DNA of 64,000 nt from Artocarpus heterophyllus (taxonomy: Eukaryota > Streptophyta > Magnoliopsida > Rosales > Moraceae): positions 19,710,809 to 19,774,808 of the forward strand of contig CM046345.1 of the NCBI GenBank assembly GCA_025403435.1, read 5' to 3'. Position numbers and translations under genes: made by a program. Below the pieces are notes generated by a model. The model worked only from the letters and a program-made list of their open reading frames with translations, did no database searches and was not told where the DNA came from. How positions within the stretch are numbered: position 1 is the stretch's first letter; each line of letters begins with the position of its first letter. Shown here in pieces: positions 36,701 through 49,432 of this stretch.

Positions 36701-37679
36701 CATTCTGCTAATTGGCAATGACGTTGGGGCATTGTCATCGGTCAAATTATGGTTGACCAAGCAGTTTGACATGAAGGACTTGGGTGAGGCTAATTTTGTT
36801 CTCGGTATCCAGATCTTTCGGGATAGGAAGAACAAAATGATAGCTTTGTCACAGGCCAGCTACATAGATAAAATTCTCAGGAGGTTTGCAATGCAGGATT
36901 CCAAGAAAGGTGGGCAACCATCTAGGTCTGGAATTACTCTTTCTAAGAAAGACTCTCCAAAGTCTTATGAAGAAAGAGAATACATGAAGAAGGTGCCTTA
37001 TGCTTCGGCAGTAGGTAGTCTCATGTATGCCATGCTTTGCACTCGACCAGATATTAGCTATGCGGTCGGGATTGTGAGTCGATTTCAGGCGGATCCAGGA
37101 CCAAACCATTGGGTTGCGGTAAAGCATATTTTCAAGTACCTGAGAAGGACTCGTGAGTATATGCTTGTGTATTCGGGTGAGGATTTAACTCCTCTAGGAT
37201 ACACTGATTCGGATTTTCAATCCTGCCTGGATTCTAGGAAATCGACTTCAGGGTTTGTGTTTACTCTAGGTGGCGGTGCCATCAGTTGGAGAAGTGCGAA
37301 GCAAGATTGCACTTCGGATTCAACGATGGAGGCCGAGTATGTGGCGGCTAGTGATGCTTCGAAAGAAGCAGTGTGGCTCCGCAAGTTCCTTGGGGATCTT
37401 GAGGTAGTTCCTGGTGTGGATAAAGCGGTATCACTGTACTGTGATAACAGTGCGGCGGTAGCTAATGCTAAGGAACCAAGATTTCACAAGAAGAGTAAGC
37501 ATATTGATCGGAAGTATCATGTGATAAAGGACTTCGTTGAGAGCGGGCATGTCACGGTGTGCAAGATCGCGTCAGAGGACAATTTAGCTGATCCATTTAC
37601 GAAGACACTTTCTGGGAGAGTCTTCGAAAGGCATGTGGAAGCTATGGGGATGCGAAATTTGCAGTATTTACTCACTTAG
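33726..37679 (+). pseudogene. Element B copia gag-pol, two frameshifts
   Basis: Gag starts at the ATG at 33726 (MSKNALSS). Order: Gag, basic Lys-rich stretch, CCHC knuckle CFFCGKVGHIKKHC (~34483-34524), protease WVIDSGATNHVC (~34602), GAG-pre-integrase with WHLRLGHIN, integrase with HSDVCG and FIDDYS and, after the first break, [10 protein letters not shown], then RT with VKTAFLNG and YVDDILLIGND, and RNase H with DSTMEAEYVAASD and YCDNSAAVANAK, ending at 37679. A one-base gain near 35401 (inside the integrase Asp region) and a one-base loss near 36381 (early RT) split it into three frames, 33726-35405, 35437-36402 and 36393-37679. There are no other disabling changes. Two frameshifts are hard to square with near-identical LTRs: either the copy was mobilised in trans or these are assembly errors. 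Confidence 0.95.
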
Positions 37680-37681
37680 TG

Positions 37682-37693
37682 CAAGTGGGAGAT
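37682..37693 (+). other. Element B polypurine tract
   Basis: CAAGTGGGAGAT directly abuts the 3' LTR at 37694. The same tract precedes the LTRs of A/C (45613-45625) and, inverted, D (27214-27230). Confidence 0.85.
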
Positions 37694-39728
37694 TGTTAGA
37701 CATGTATGCTCTAAGGAGTAAAAATGTAATACGTTTTTGGAGACATTTTTATCAATAAAGAATTTATTCATTTATATATATACCAAATATTGTCCTCTTT
37801 ACGTTCATATTTGTTGAATGTATGATAAGCAAACAGTAGTCTGAGACTGTCAGTCTAAACCTTAAGAGTTGGGCATATGATGGGATGATTATGCGGTAGA
37901 CACGACTCTTAAGGTGATGGTCTAAAATATATGATCCGCAATCGAGGGAATAAAGTTGGGCGCTTTATTCATGTAAAGATTGTTATGTTGTCTATATCCC
38001 TTTTGGGAGATGGTTTGTCTTAGCCATCGGAGTTGGACTCCGTGAATAGAAACATTGGCGCGTTGTCATAGGTGACGATGTGTTGGATCGGGACATAAAG
38101 TGAATTGATTTGGATTAATAATTCTGTCTTGTCAAATCGATTCACTTTAGACAATCATTTGTATTGTATCTTAATCCTGAGATGAATAATGGGCCCGTTG
38201 TCTCGACTTGTGTCTTTTGATGTACCAATGGGTGACTCCCACATCTCTATAGTGGCAAGCATGCCGGTACGTTGGAGGCATGACTCTTGGTAGCGTAGAC
38301 TTGTTATTCATAGATATGGAATCCATAGCTCCTCTTTAGGAGTAATGATATCCTCTTATATGCGTTGTCCTGTAATTGGAAAACTGGAGCGCTCAACCAT
38401 TTGGATACATAGGTGTAACCGAATGGTATACTATCTTTGGATGGTAAGTTTTCTAATGGTGAGACAATGGAACGTAAGATAAAAATAATCGGGAAGGTAA
38501 GACAGAACTTGTCCTTAAGCCGATTATGGATGATCATATGGGGATGCGATACACTATGATATGTCATGGAGACTTAGCTACACGAGCTTCGTAATTCTAT
38601 AAAGTTCGAGAGTGCAGCTCCAAGCTTTTAGTGGAGTAGCGTTGGAGTTGATAATTGTGAAATGTATATCTGGGATATTGGGTTTCATAGTTATCATGAG
38701 CTTGAACTTTATAGGTCCATTTTGGTCCCCTTTGCTAGCTCACAAAATCCTGTAACGACACGGCGTGCTTTTCCAATAATTGGTGACTTATGTCGGATTT
38801 ATCAGATTGGTTTAAAATTTATAAGAATCAAATAATTCATGTCTGTTTATCGGTTGAATTAATTATGTAAGAAATTAGTTCAAGATGAACTTGTTGAATT
38901 ATGGCGTTCGGATAATTCTTGTCTGTTTATCGGTTGTTTTAATTTTGGACAATTAGAACAAGATAAACTTGTAGAATTATTGTGAATTGATTTATTTTCT
39001 TAGAGATTATCTTGATAAAGTTTGTTTTGATCAGATATCTTTTTTATTGGGCTATTTGAATCAAAACTGAGACTTTATCCTTTAGAATCTCGGGTGGAAA
39101 ATAAAAGATTCGCGGAGATTTTTTCTCGGCAGTTCGGCATGCCGGATGACGTGTTCGGCCTGCCGAACTGGCCAGTTCGGCCTGCCTATCTCACAGTTCG
39201 GCATGCCGACCGCGACAGCTAAGATTACGCGTTTTTCACGCGTATCTTATCAGATATTGATCCGAACTTGATTCAATTTCGATTTTTGAGACCTAATCTG
39301 ATATGGACTGACCCCAAGGACCAATAGGTATAAAAAGGGAGTGAGTCTAATGATTTACTCAGATCAATTTGAGAGATTAAGAGTGATACTCTTCTAGTGA
39401 GCATCTAAAAACTCCCTGAGAGCTTTTGTTCACAAATCACGAACACTAGCTTTGGGTTCTCTCTATTGGTTGGAAGGAGAGTCACCGGTGGAAGAGCTGT
39501 ACGTGTGAGCCCACACTCACTCCGGTTGTGGATAGAGAATAGCAAAGAAGACCAGTTGGTTGAGGCTCTTCTGGAACGTTACTTCTCTACACAGGTCGCG
39601 GAGGTTCTTCGGCATACTGAGGTTAGTAAGATCTGTTTAATTTATACATATAACATGTCAAACTTGTGTTTTGGAAAATACTCTGATGAAAAATTTTTAA
39701 AATTCCGCTGCGCACTTTGTTTCCAACA
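37694..39728 (+). repeat. Element B 3' LTR (2,035 bp)
   Basis: Partner of 30035-32069 with one base difference seen. Followed directly by AGCTGTACGTATGAG, the continuation of element C's LTR. Confidence 0.95.
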
Positions 39729-39952
39729 AGCTGTACGTATGAGCCCACACTCACTTCGGTTGTGGATAGAGAATAGCAAAGAAGACCAGTTGGTTAAGGC
39801 TCTTCTGGAACGTTACTTCTCTACACAGGTTGCGGAGGTTCTTCGGCACATAGAGGTTCGTAAGATCTGCTTAATTTATACATATAGCATGTCAAACTTG
39901 TGTTTTAGAAATTACTCTGATGAAAAATTTCGCTGCGCATCACGTTTCCAAC
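39729..39952 (+). repeat. Element C 5' LTR, right part
   Basis: Continues the LTR of 28295-30034 after copy B and ends CGTTTCCAACA. It is followed by TTGGTATCAGAGCC, a primer site for initiator tRNA-Met. The 11 bases that should lie between the two halves (present in other family LTRs) are missing. Confidence 0.85.
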
Positions 39953-42950
39953 AATTGGTATCAGAGCCATAGTTTTTACATAAATTTGCAAGTTTGTGAT
40001 CATGTTATATGCATAAATTTTGTGATCTTTATCTCTCCTATGCTTGAATTGAATTTTATAAAGAGATGGCACTCTAGGTTTCTATATAATATATATGTTG
40101 TCATGGATTATATGGTGAATGTTTATTAATTAATTATGGTTGATTAAATCGTTGTTTAATTATTAATTAATTAATTAATTCATACCGGTTATGGTTCCTT
40201 AGAGGTTAGAATATGTATCTAAGTTTTTCCTGTAAATAGATGGCGGACTATCATCTCCGTCTAGGAATTTTTATTTAATTTTAAATTTGTAAGAATTTTG
40301 TAATTAAATGATTATTTGGAGAAGACGGAACGAGAAGTCGGATCTTGAAGAATGATGATGGCGCCCTCAGGTATTTCCTGAGTCTCTAATTTTATGTTTT
40401 TTGAATTGTTGAAGATAAAATTGATAAATTGTATTAAAATTGTATTTTTTGGAATGAAGGATTACTGCTCGGTCAGCATGCCAAACGTCATAGTTTGGCA
40501 GGCCGATGGTCACAGATCGACAGGCCGGACGTGTGGTCCGGCAGGCCGACAGTGGGGTAGAAATTGGGGTACTCTGCCGGCAGGCCAAACTTTCAGTTCG
40601 GTAGGCCGAACCTTCATGGATCGGCAGGCCGATGTATTATATCGACAGGCTGATGAAGCATGACCGGCAGGCCGATCACCTAGATCAGCCTACCGACCGA
40701 GAGCTGCCAAGTATCCAGAAAAGGTGCAATTTTTTGGTGCAGTTTTAATTTTATTTTTGAGATGATTTTGAGAAACATTAAATTTGGATATGACCGAAAA
40801 TATAAAGTATTCGATTCATACGGGATTGAAGACTTGAAGATGGATATTACATGAAGAAGGATACAACTTGAGGATTCAAGGATGAAGAATCGATAAATGT
40901 CTCGATTATTCTCTTGTAATCTTAGTTTTCTATTCTCTAGAGTGGAACCATAATATTACGGTTATTTTTTTGCTTGTAGCTTTGCTTGATTGCTTTGCTT
41001 GTTTGCATTATAATATGATTTACCATATATATTGATAACATGTCATATAGAATAGGGAGTGCCACTCATATTAAAATTGTTCATGCATAATTTCAAAATA
41101 AAACCTTGACTTCAAAAGATTGAGTGGGAGAAGGTTTTCGAAGAGAGGTCCTAAGGCCTCTATCGTTGGTCCATAGGAAGAACATGGTGGTCCTGACCCC
41201 TAGGAAGGGATTTCAATCATGTACCAGATTGGATCTTTGAAAGGATAAGGTATTTTAGTATAATTTATGGTTGTACACCCCTAGGTGGTGATTATAAATC
41301 ATGGATAAAATATTAAAACGGTGGTTATACACTCACGTTAATTTTATTATTAACCTCCCCTATGAGCTCTGTTAATAAAATTAATGGCCAAAGAAACGAT
41401 TATTAGTATATGTTGGATCATAAGGGTCCTGGATAGCATATATTAATTAGGAAGGGATCCGTGTTCTTGATTGAATTTGGCATGACTTCCCTAGGAGCTT
41501 GTTGAATTATGAGTTGGGAATTATCATTGTAAGGTTGTGATATTTTTAAGGTTTTGACACATAAACACATTTGTATGATTTTACATGATTGTGTTATCTT
41601 ACTAAATTATTATATATGTTTGCTTATATTTGGTATATGATTCTTTATTGTAGATTGAAAATGTCTAAAAACGCTTTATCATCGATACTTGACAAAAACC
41701 AATTAACCGGTGAGAATTATAATGATTGGAAACGAAACCTGGACATCGTCCTATCCTTTGAGAAACTGAAATATGTACTGACAACCCCTTGTCCTCCCGA
41801 GCCTACGGGAGACTCAAGTAATGAGCAATTCCAAGCGTACGACTGTTGGAAAGATGCTAATGATCAGGCCCGCTGCTATGTTATGGCTAGCATGAACAAC
41901 GTGCTACAGGCTCAACATTAGGATTATGAGACTACGAAGCAGATCTTGGATAATCTTGAGGATATGTTTGGAGGCCAGGCCATAACAAAGCAGCAAGGGG
42001 CGCTTCAGAAACTCTTAAACTGTAGACAGAGACCAGGGACATCTGTAAAGGAGCACATGATGTTGGTCATGGGTTACCTTGCTGAGGCTCAAACCAATGG
42101 AGCCGACATCGATGATGAAACTCAGATGACTATGGTCTTTGAGACTCTGTCTAAGGAATTTATTCCGTTTAGAGCTACTTTTAATTTAAGTAATAGACGG
42201 GATATGACCTTGATAGAACTGATGAAACAGTTATAGGAGTTCGAACTGCTAATCAGGGAGTCTCTTATTGGTGGTGAGGCCAACATGGTAGCTGCTTCTG
42301 GTTCCAATCCTAACTCAGGGAATGGAAAGAAGCAACGGGCCAAGAACGGGAAGTCTTCTATTCCTGCTACTACCAAGAGCAAGAAGAAGAAGAAGAAGAA
42401 AAAGAACCCAAAGAAGCTTAAGTGTTACTTCTGTGGTAAGGTTGGGCATATAAAGAAGCATTGCAAGGACTTCCTTTCCAAGGGAGGTAGGTGTGATCTT
42501 CTATATTTAGAAACTTGTTTGGTTGAGGAATCCAGTGACATCTGGGTCATAGATTTCGGTGCAACTAATCATGTTTGTGTTTCTCTGTAGGGATTCAGAG
42601 AAATGAGAAGTTTGCCACGTGAAGACTTAATGCTTCGGATGGGCGATGGATCCTTGGTCTCAACGGAAGTAGTGGGAGATGTCCATCTTTACTTTGATAA
42701 TTATAGGAATTTAATTTTGCGAGATTGTTTTTATGTTCCTAAATTTGAAAGGAATTTAATTTCTGTATCTTCTTTATTTAAAGACTCCTACATGGTATCT
42801 TTTAATGAAAAAGTGGTGATTCGTAAAAACAAATCTTTTATCTGTCCTGGATGGATGCAAAATAATCTATATTTTATCAAACCTAAGATGGACTTACTGC
42901 CTAATGTTGAGATGAACAATAATAACTCTAAAAGACTTAAAACTTCTTAC
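39953..42950 (+). pseudogene. Element C leader and gag-protease, nonsense-decayed
   Basis: Leader with a palindrome cluster (about 40470-40700), then gag from the ATG at 41661. Nearly collinear with copy B and only a few percent different by eye. Disabling changes include CAG-to-TAG type stops near 41920, 42235 and 42588. The CCHC knuckle CYFCGKVGHIKKHC is intact; the protease motif is changed to WVIDFGATNHVC (Ser to Phe in the active-site triad), which should kill the protease. The low divergence from B here contrasts with what follows. Confidence 0.85.
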
Positions 42951-45611
42951 TCTAATAAGACTTATCTTTGGCATTTGCAACTTGTTCATATTAACCTGAA
43001 TAGGATTCAAAGGTTGGTAAGGGATGGGCCTCTGAGTCACTTAAAGGTGAATCTATACCACAATGTGAATCTTGTTTGAAGGGTAAAATGACCAAAAGAC
43101 CATTTGGGTCTAAGGGCAATAGGGCTAAAGGGGTTCTAGAACTTATGCATAGTGATGTTTGCGGATGAATGAACATCCGCGCACGAGGAGGGTATCAGTA
43201 CTTCGTCACTTTTATTGATGATTACTCAAGGTATGGGTCTGTAAAACTAATGCGCCACAAAAGCGAAACTTATGACAAGTTCAGGGAGTTTTGGACTAAA
43301 GTAGAAAAGTAATTGGGTAGACCTATAAGGCAATTTGATCCAATCGAGGTGGTGTATACCTTTCTGATGAGTTTTTGGGACACTTATTAGAGAATGAGAT
43401 TTTATCCCATTTGACTATGCTAGGCACTCCACAGTAGAATAGTATAGTTGAGAGAAGAAATAGGACTTTCTTGGACATAGTTAGGTCTGTGATGGGTTAT
43501 TCATCATTGCCTTTGTCTTTTTGGGGATATGCACTACAAACCGCATGTTATCTTTTGAACAATGTGCCTTCAAAATCGGATTCTAAAACTCCTCATGAGT
43601 TGTGGATGAGGAAAAGGACTTCCTTAAACTATATTTGCATATGGGAATGTCCAACTCATGTGTTGTTTAGAGATGCAAATAAGTTGGAAGCACGTTTGGA
43701 AGTTTACGTGTTTATAGGATATCCAAAAGGGACTAAAGGGGGTTATTTCTAAAACCCAAAGGAAAATAAAATCGTGGTTTCAACAAATGCAACTTTCCTT
43801 GAGGAAAGTGACATGGATGACTTTAAGCCTCGAAGAAACGTGGTGCTTAAGGAGTTGCCGAGTTGTTCGATCACTCCAGGGGTTCTGAATGAAACCGTTT
43901 CGATCAATGTAGAAAAACTAACCGAACCTGAACAACAACCAAAGGGGCTTCATTGTAGTGGGAGGATTGGGCGTTAACCCAAGAGGTATATATTCAATGG
44001 TGACACCAAGAAACTAGATGAACATGATAGGGATCTTTACACTTATGTAGAGGTTATGGAGGATGTTGATTCAAAACTCTCAATAGAGGCCATGAGCATA
44101 GAAATGAAGTCTATGGAGACTAATTAGTTCTAGGAGCTTGTGGATCTCCCCGAAGGGGCAAAACCCATAAGGCATAGGTGGATCTACAAGAGAAAGAGAG
44201 GAGTGGATGGAAAGGTCATAACCTTTAAGGGTAGACTAGTAGCTAAGGGATATATGCAAAATGAAAGAATTGATTTTGAGGAAACCTTTTCACCTATGGC
44301 CATGCTTAAATCCATCCATATTCTCTTGTCTATAATTGTTGCTCTTGACTATAAGATTTGACAGATGGATGTCAAATTGGCCTTTCTAAATGGCTATCTT
44401 GATGAGTCTATTTATATGAAACAACTAGACGGGTTTAACGTCAAGGGTCAGGAGGGTAAGGTTTGTAAGTTGCTAAAGTCAATTTATAGACTTAAGTAGG
44501 CTTTCCGTTTTTGGAATATAAGATTTGATAAAGTGATCAAGACTTATCTGTTCACATAAAATGTGGACGAACCATGTGTGTACAAATACATTAAGGATGG
44601 GAAAGTGGTTTTTCTACTACTCTATGTACATGACATTTTGCTAATTGGCGAGGACGTTGGGGCGTTATCATCGGTCAAATTACAGTTGACCAAGTAGTTT
44701 GACATGAAATACTTGGGTGAAGCTAATTTTGTTCTCAGTATCTAGATCTTTGGGATAGGAAAAACAAAATGATAGCTTTGTCTCAGGCGGGATACATAGA
44801 TAAGATTCTCTAGAGGTTTGCAATGCAGGATTCCATGAAAGGTGGGCAACCATCTAGGTCTAGAATTACGTTTTTTAAGAAAGACTCTCCAAAGTCTGAT
44901 GAAGAAAGAGAATACATGAAGAAGGTGCCTTATGCTTCCGCAGTAGGTAGTCTCATGTATGCCTTGCTTTGCACACGATCAGATATTTGTTATGCGGTCA
45001 GGATTGTAAGTTGATTTCAGGTAGATTCGGAACAAAACTATTAGGTTGCGGTCAAGCATATTTTCAAGTACCAAAAAAGGACTCGAGGGTATATGCTTGT
45101 ATATTTGGGTGAGCATTTAACTCCTCTACGATATACTGACTCGAATTTCCAATCTTGTCTAGATTCGAGGAGATCGACTTTGGGTTTTGTGTTTACTCTG
45201 AGCAGCGGTGCCATCAGTTGGAGGAGTGTGAAGCAAGATTGCACTTTGGATTCAATGATGGAGGCCGAGTATGTGAGGGCTAGTGATGCTTCGAAAGAAC
45301 CAATATAGATCCGTAAGTTCCCTGGGGATCTTAAGGTAGTTCCTGGTATAGATAAGGTGGTATCACTGTACTGTGACAATAGTGTGGTGGTAGCTAATGC
45401 TAAGAAACCAATATTTCACAAGAAAAGCAAGCATATTGATCAAAAGTATCATGTGATAAAGGACTTTGTAGAAGGCAGGCATGTCGCTATGTAGAAAATC
45501 ACGTCAGAGGACAATTTAGTTGATCTATTCACGAAGACACTTAATAGGAAAGTCTTCGAGAGGCATATGGAGGCTATGGGGATGCAAGATTTGTCATATT
45601 TACTCACTTAG
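42951..45611 (+). pseudogene. Decayed copia integrase-RT-RNase H (probably Element A)
   Basis: Same gene order as copy B but roughly 10% or more different, with many stops and small indels: near 43079, 43168, 43310, 43436, 43752, 43976, 44128, 44361, 44500, 44560, 44697, 45015, 45308 and 45495. Readable parts are the integrase C-terminal part ([20 protein letters not shown]), RT (GRLVAKGYMQNERIDFEETFSPMA) and RNase H (DSMMEAEYVRASDASKE), ending at 45611 before the polypurine tract. The YVDD of RT reads YVHD. The jump in divergence at about 42.95-43.2 kb, together with the flanking A LTR, suggests this half comes from A. Confidence 0.8.
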
Positions 45612-45625
45612 TGCAAGTGGGAGAT

Positions 45626-47602
45626 TGTTTGACATGTATGCCCTAAGGAGTAAAAATGTAATATGTTTTTAGAGACATGTTTATCAATAAAGAGTTTATT
45701 ATTATTCATATACCAAATTGTTGTCCTCTTTACGTTCATATTTGTTGAATGTATGATAAGCAAATAAAAGTCTGAGACTGTCACTCTAAACCTTTAAGAA
45801 TTTTGCATATGATGGACAAATTATGTGAAAGACATGATTCTTAAGGTGATAGTGTAAATCATAAGATCCGCAATCGAGGGAATAAAGTTGGGCACTTTAT
45901 TCATGCAAAGATTGTTATGTTGTCTATATCCCTAATGGAAGATGGTTTTTATTGGGCATCGGAGGTGGACACCGTGAATAGAAACATTCGTACATTGTCA
46001 CAGGTGACGATGTATTGGATCAGGACATAAAATGAATTGATTTGAATTAATAATTTTGTCTCGGCAAATCTATTCACTTTAGACAATCATATGTGTTGTA
46101 TCTTAATCTTGAGATGAATAATGGGCCCGTTGTCTTGACTTATGTCTTTCGATGTACCAAAGGGTGACATCCACACTTTATGTTGGTATACATGCCAGTA
46201 CGTTGGAGGCATGACTCTTGATGGCATAGACCTATTATTCATAGATATGGAATCCATAGCTTCTCTTCAGGAGTAGTTGATATCCTCTTATATTCGTTAT
46301 CCTGTAATTGGAAAACTAAAGCGCTCAACCATTTGGATACATAGTTTTAATCGAATGGTATATTCTCTTTAGATAGTAAGTTTTTCGATGGTGAGATAAT
46401 GGAATGTAAGATAAAAATAATCGAGAAGGTAAGACAAAATTTATCCTTAAGCTGATTATGAATAATCCTATGGGGATACGACATATTTTGATATGTCATG
46501 AAGACTTAGCTATACGGGCTTTGTTATTCTATACAGTTCGAGAGTATAGCTCTAAGCTTTTAGTGGAGTAGCATTAGAGTTGATAATTATGAAATGTATA
46601 TCTAGGATATTGGGTTTCATAATTATTGGGAGCTTAAACTATATAGGTCTATTAGGTCCCCTTTGCTAGCTCATAAAAAATCCTGTAATGATATGGCATG
46701 CTTTTTCAATAATTAGTGACTTGTGTCAAATTATCAAATTAGCTAAAAATTTGATAAGATCAGATAATTCATGTTTGTTTATCGGTTGAATTAATTTTGT
46801 GAGAATTAATTCAAGATAAACTTGTTGAATTATTAGGATCAGATAATTCATTATACTTATCGGTTAGATTAATTTTGAGTAAATTAATTTAAGATAAACT
46901 TGTTGAATTATTAAGAATATTTATTTTCCTAGAGATTATCTAGATAGGACTGTTTTAATCAGATAACTTCTCTATTGGGTTATTTGAATTAAAACTGAGG
47001 GTCTATTCTAAGAATCTCGTGTGGGAAATAAAAGATTCGCAGGGATTATTTATCATAAGTTTTGCAGGCTGATCAGCCAGTTCGGCTTACCGACTGATTG
47101 ATAAATAGATCACACATTTTCACGCATATTTTATCTGATATTTATTCTCATTTGAATTCTTGAGGTCTTATTTGATAAGGACCAGCCCCTAGGCCCAATC
47201 TCTATAAAAAGGGGAGTGAGACTCATTGTTATCCAGATCAGTTGAGAAATCTAAAGTGAGGCTTTGCTAGTAAGACTCTGAAACTCCCTAGAAAGCTGTT
47301 GTTCACAAATCACAAACTATAGCTTTGGGTATTTCTCAATTGGTTGGAAGGAGAGTCGCCTAGTGGAAGAGCTGTACGAGTGTGCCCACACATACACCGG
47401 CTATCGCTAGAGAATAGCAAATTAGACTAGTTAGTTAAGGCTCTTTTAGAACGTTACTTCTCTTCATGAATTATGGAGCTTTGCGGCAAACAAGGTTACT
47501 AAGATCTGGTTAATTTATGTATATAGCATGTCAAACCTGTGTTTTGAAAAATATTATGGTATAAAAATTTTTAAAATTCCACTATGTACTATTTTTCTAA
47601 CA
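45626..47602 (+). repeat. Element A 3' LTR (1,977 bp)
   Basis: TGTTTGACATGTATGCCC...TTTTTCTAACA, then GTTAG (47603-47607), matching the GTTAG left of 21545. A decayed palindrome patch is at about 47055-47100. Confidence 0.88.
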
Positions 47603-47607
47603 GTTAG

Positions 47608-48924
47608 TTCAAACCTTGAAAATTATAGTATATGAGTGCTTTACATTATAGTAAATTTTTACTTTTCATTATAGCATGTGAAAACTTTACAATATATAAA
47701 CTCTAATCTTATTTTTCTAATAAGCTTCCCAAACAAACTTTTACAGTTCTCTTTTACTCTTCATAAGGTTATTTTAGAAAGACTATCACCTTTTTTTTCT
47801 CTTTTTTTTTTTAAATTAGTGGCAAAGCCATGTTAGGCCTAGTGCGGGTAGCCGCCCCTACTAGTCCAAGTGGCTCCTTTATAATATAAGCTTAATAATT
47901 TTTTTTTTTGCATTTTTCTTCTTATTTTGCCCCATTAAAACTTTTTTTTTACAATATTTTTATTAAAACTTTTAAAAATGTTTCAATTCTGCCCTTGAGA
48001 TTTTATCTTTTCAATTTTTAAGGTGTTTAGTAACCTTATTTTAAACTATTAGTTTTAACCAAAAACACTGTAGTAATTTAAATTTTCTAAGAAAAAACAC
48101 TATAATTATATTGGCTTAAAGCAAAAGATTTGGTTTAAGCCAACATTCCCAAACAACCTTTTATATTTCAATTTTAAAATACTAAATAAACAACAACTCA
48201 ACCAAAATATTATATGAATTCATAAGTTTGTGAATCAAAAAATTTCAAAAATTGAATTATTTTATTAAAATAGTAACAATGTATTTCAGTAAAAAATTTT
48301 CGTTTAATTTACGCCCCACTGAAAAAATTTCTTAGCTCTGCCTTCCTCTTTAAATTAAGGATCTTTCTCTAGTAGGACTTGCCTAGTTGAAATTTTCTAT
48401 TTAAGTTTTACATTTTCATGTGTTTTTGTGAGGTTTATTATTTAGATATACAGCTTTTAATTAAGTGTCCTATTTGGAATAATTTTATGCGACCGAAAAT
48501 CTACAACTATAAATTTGTTATGATAACAATTAGTAGAATCTCCATAGGCGAATGACATTTTGAAAAAACTATTTATTAAAGCTCGAATTTGTCTCTCTCA
48601 TGGAGTTATATACGCCCCAACCAGAAAGAGTGAAAAACATCCTCTTGTTTTCGGATCGCATAAATGATATAAAAAAATTGTTTATTATGATAAGTTGCTT
48701 TTTCATCGACTTTGATGTTTTTTTGATGAAAAATCCATTTTACCTCCTGGTAAAACCCTACTACTTATAAAACTATGAGTCCTAGTTTAGTATGTAGTAC
48801 ACTTTTTAGACCGGGTCTCACCATTTTGTTAGTAGTAGGGGTTATAACCGCTATGGGGTTAAATAGGATTGCTCTTTTCTAATATCTATTATTAGAATGT
48901 CTATTTAGATATTTTTTAAAAAAA
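47608..48924. other. Intergenic, no gene; small hAT-like MITE inside
   Basis: About 47608-47760 continues the small repeat type interrupted by element A. About 48021-48160 begins AAGGTGTTTAGTAACC and ends in the near-inverse TCCCAAACAACCTT, consistent with a short hAT-like MITE. No coding feature. Confidence 0.4.
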
Positions 48925-49432
48925 GAAATTGTAGCAAATAGAAAAATCTATTGAACATTTAGTAAATAATATTAGAATTTTTATAAAAGTGAAATAAATT
49001 GTATTTTCATATAAATCTATATCTTGAGATAATTGGAAACCTAAAATTGCCCCTAACAATCAGATTTGTAACATATTTTAGATTTTCTTTTAAAATTTTT
49101 CCTTCTTTCTCTCTCCCATGTATCTCTCTCTATGCTTTCTTCTCTCTCCTACTTCAGTTGATGGAACTGGCGCCATCTTCATTAGGTCAGCAACCTCGAG
49201 CATTAGCGAACGAAGATTGGTAGATCGCGATGATCGAAGAAGGAAGATCAATCGAAAGCTTTGTCTTCTCTTTCTCCAGTAGCTGATTGCAACCAATAAT
49301 CAAGGAAGATCTATCAGAGGGTGAAGTTGTCAAAACCCAGGCCTCATGAAGATGAAGCTCCGCTACCATTTGCATTAGATTAACTTCGTTGACTCATTTC
49401 CCTATTACCATGGTTGTTCTATTGTGACACCT

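Larger units (their letters stand above)
30035..39728 (+). mobile_element. Element B: full-length, very young copia element (9,694 bp)
   Basis: LTRs 30035-32069 and 37694-39728 are both exactly 2,035 bp. I found one difference (near 30913 T versus 38573 A), so the insertion is extremely recent. A primer site matching initiator tRNA-Met (TGGTATCAGAGCC) follows the 5' LTR and a polypurine tract precedes the 3' LTR. It carries a 1.66-kb leader and one gag-pol with two frameshifts. It lies inside the 5' LTR of element C. The flanks (GAGTC on the left, AGCTG on the right) are not a target duplication, and 11 bp of the host LTR are missing at the junction. Confidence 0.96.
21545..47602 (+). mobile_element. 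Element A: outer copia element of a nested cluster
   Basis: The first LTR (21545-23427) and last LTR (45626-47602) are each other's best match by eye, sharing variants such as AAAAGTCTGA where the inner copies have AGTAGTCTGAG. Both are bounded by GTTAG (21540-21544 and 47603-47607), a perfect 5-bp target duplication that marks them as the ends of one insertion. Its gag is broken at 25136 by an inverted copy (D). Its distal pol is probably what remains at about 43.0-45.6 kb. The LTRs are clearly diverged from one another, so this is the oldest member. Confidence 0.85.
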
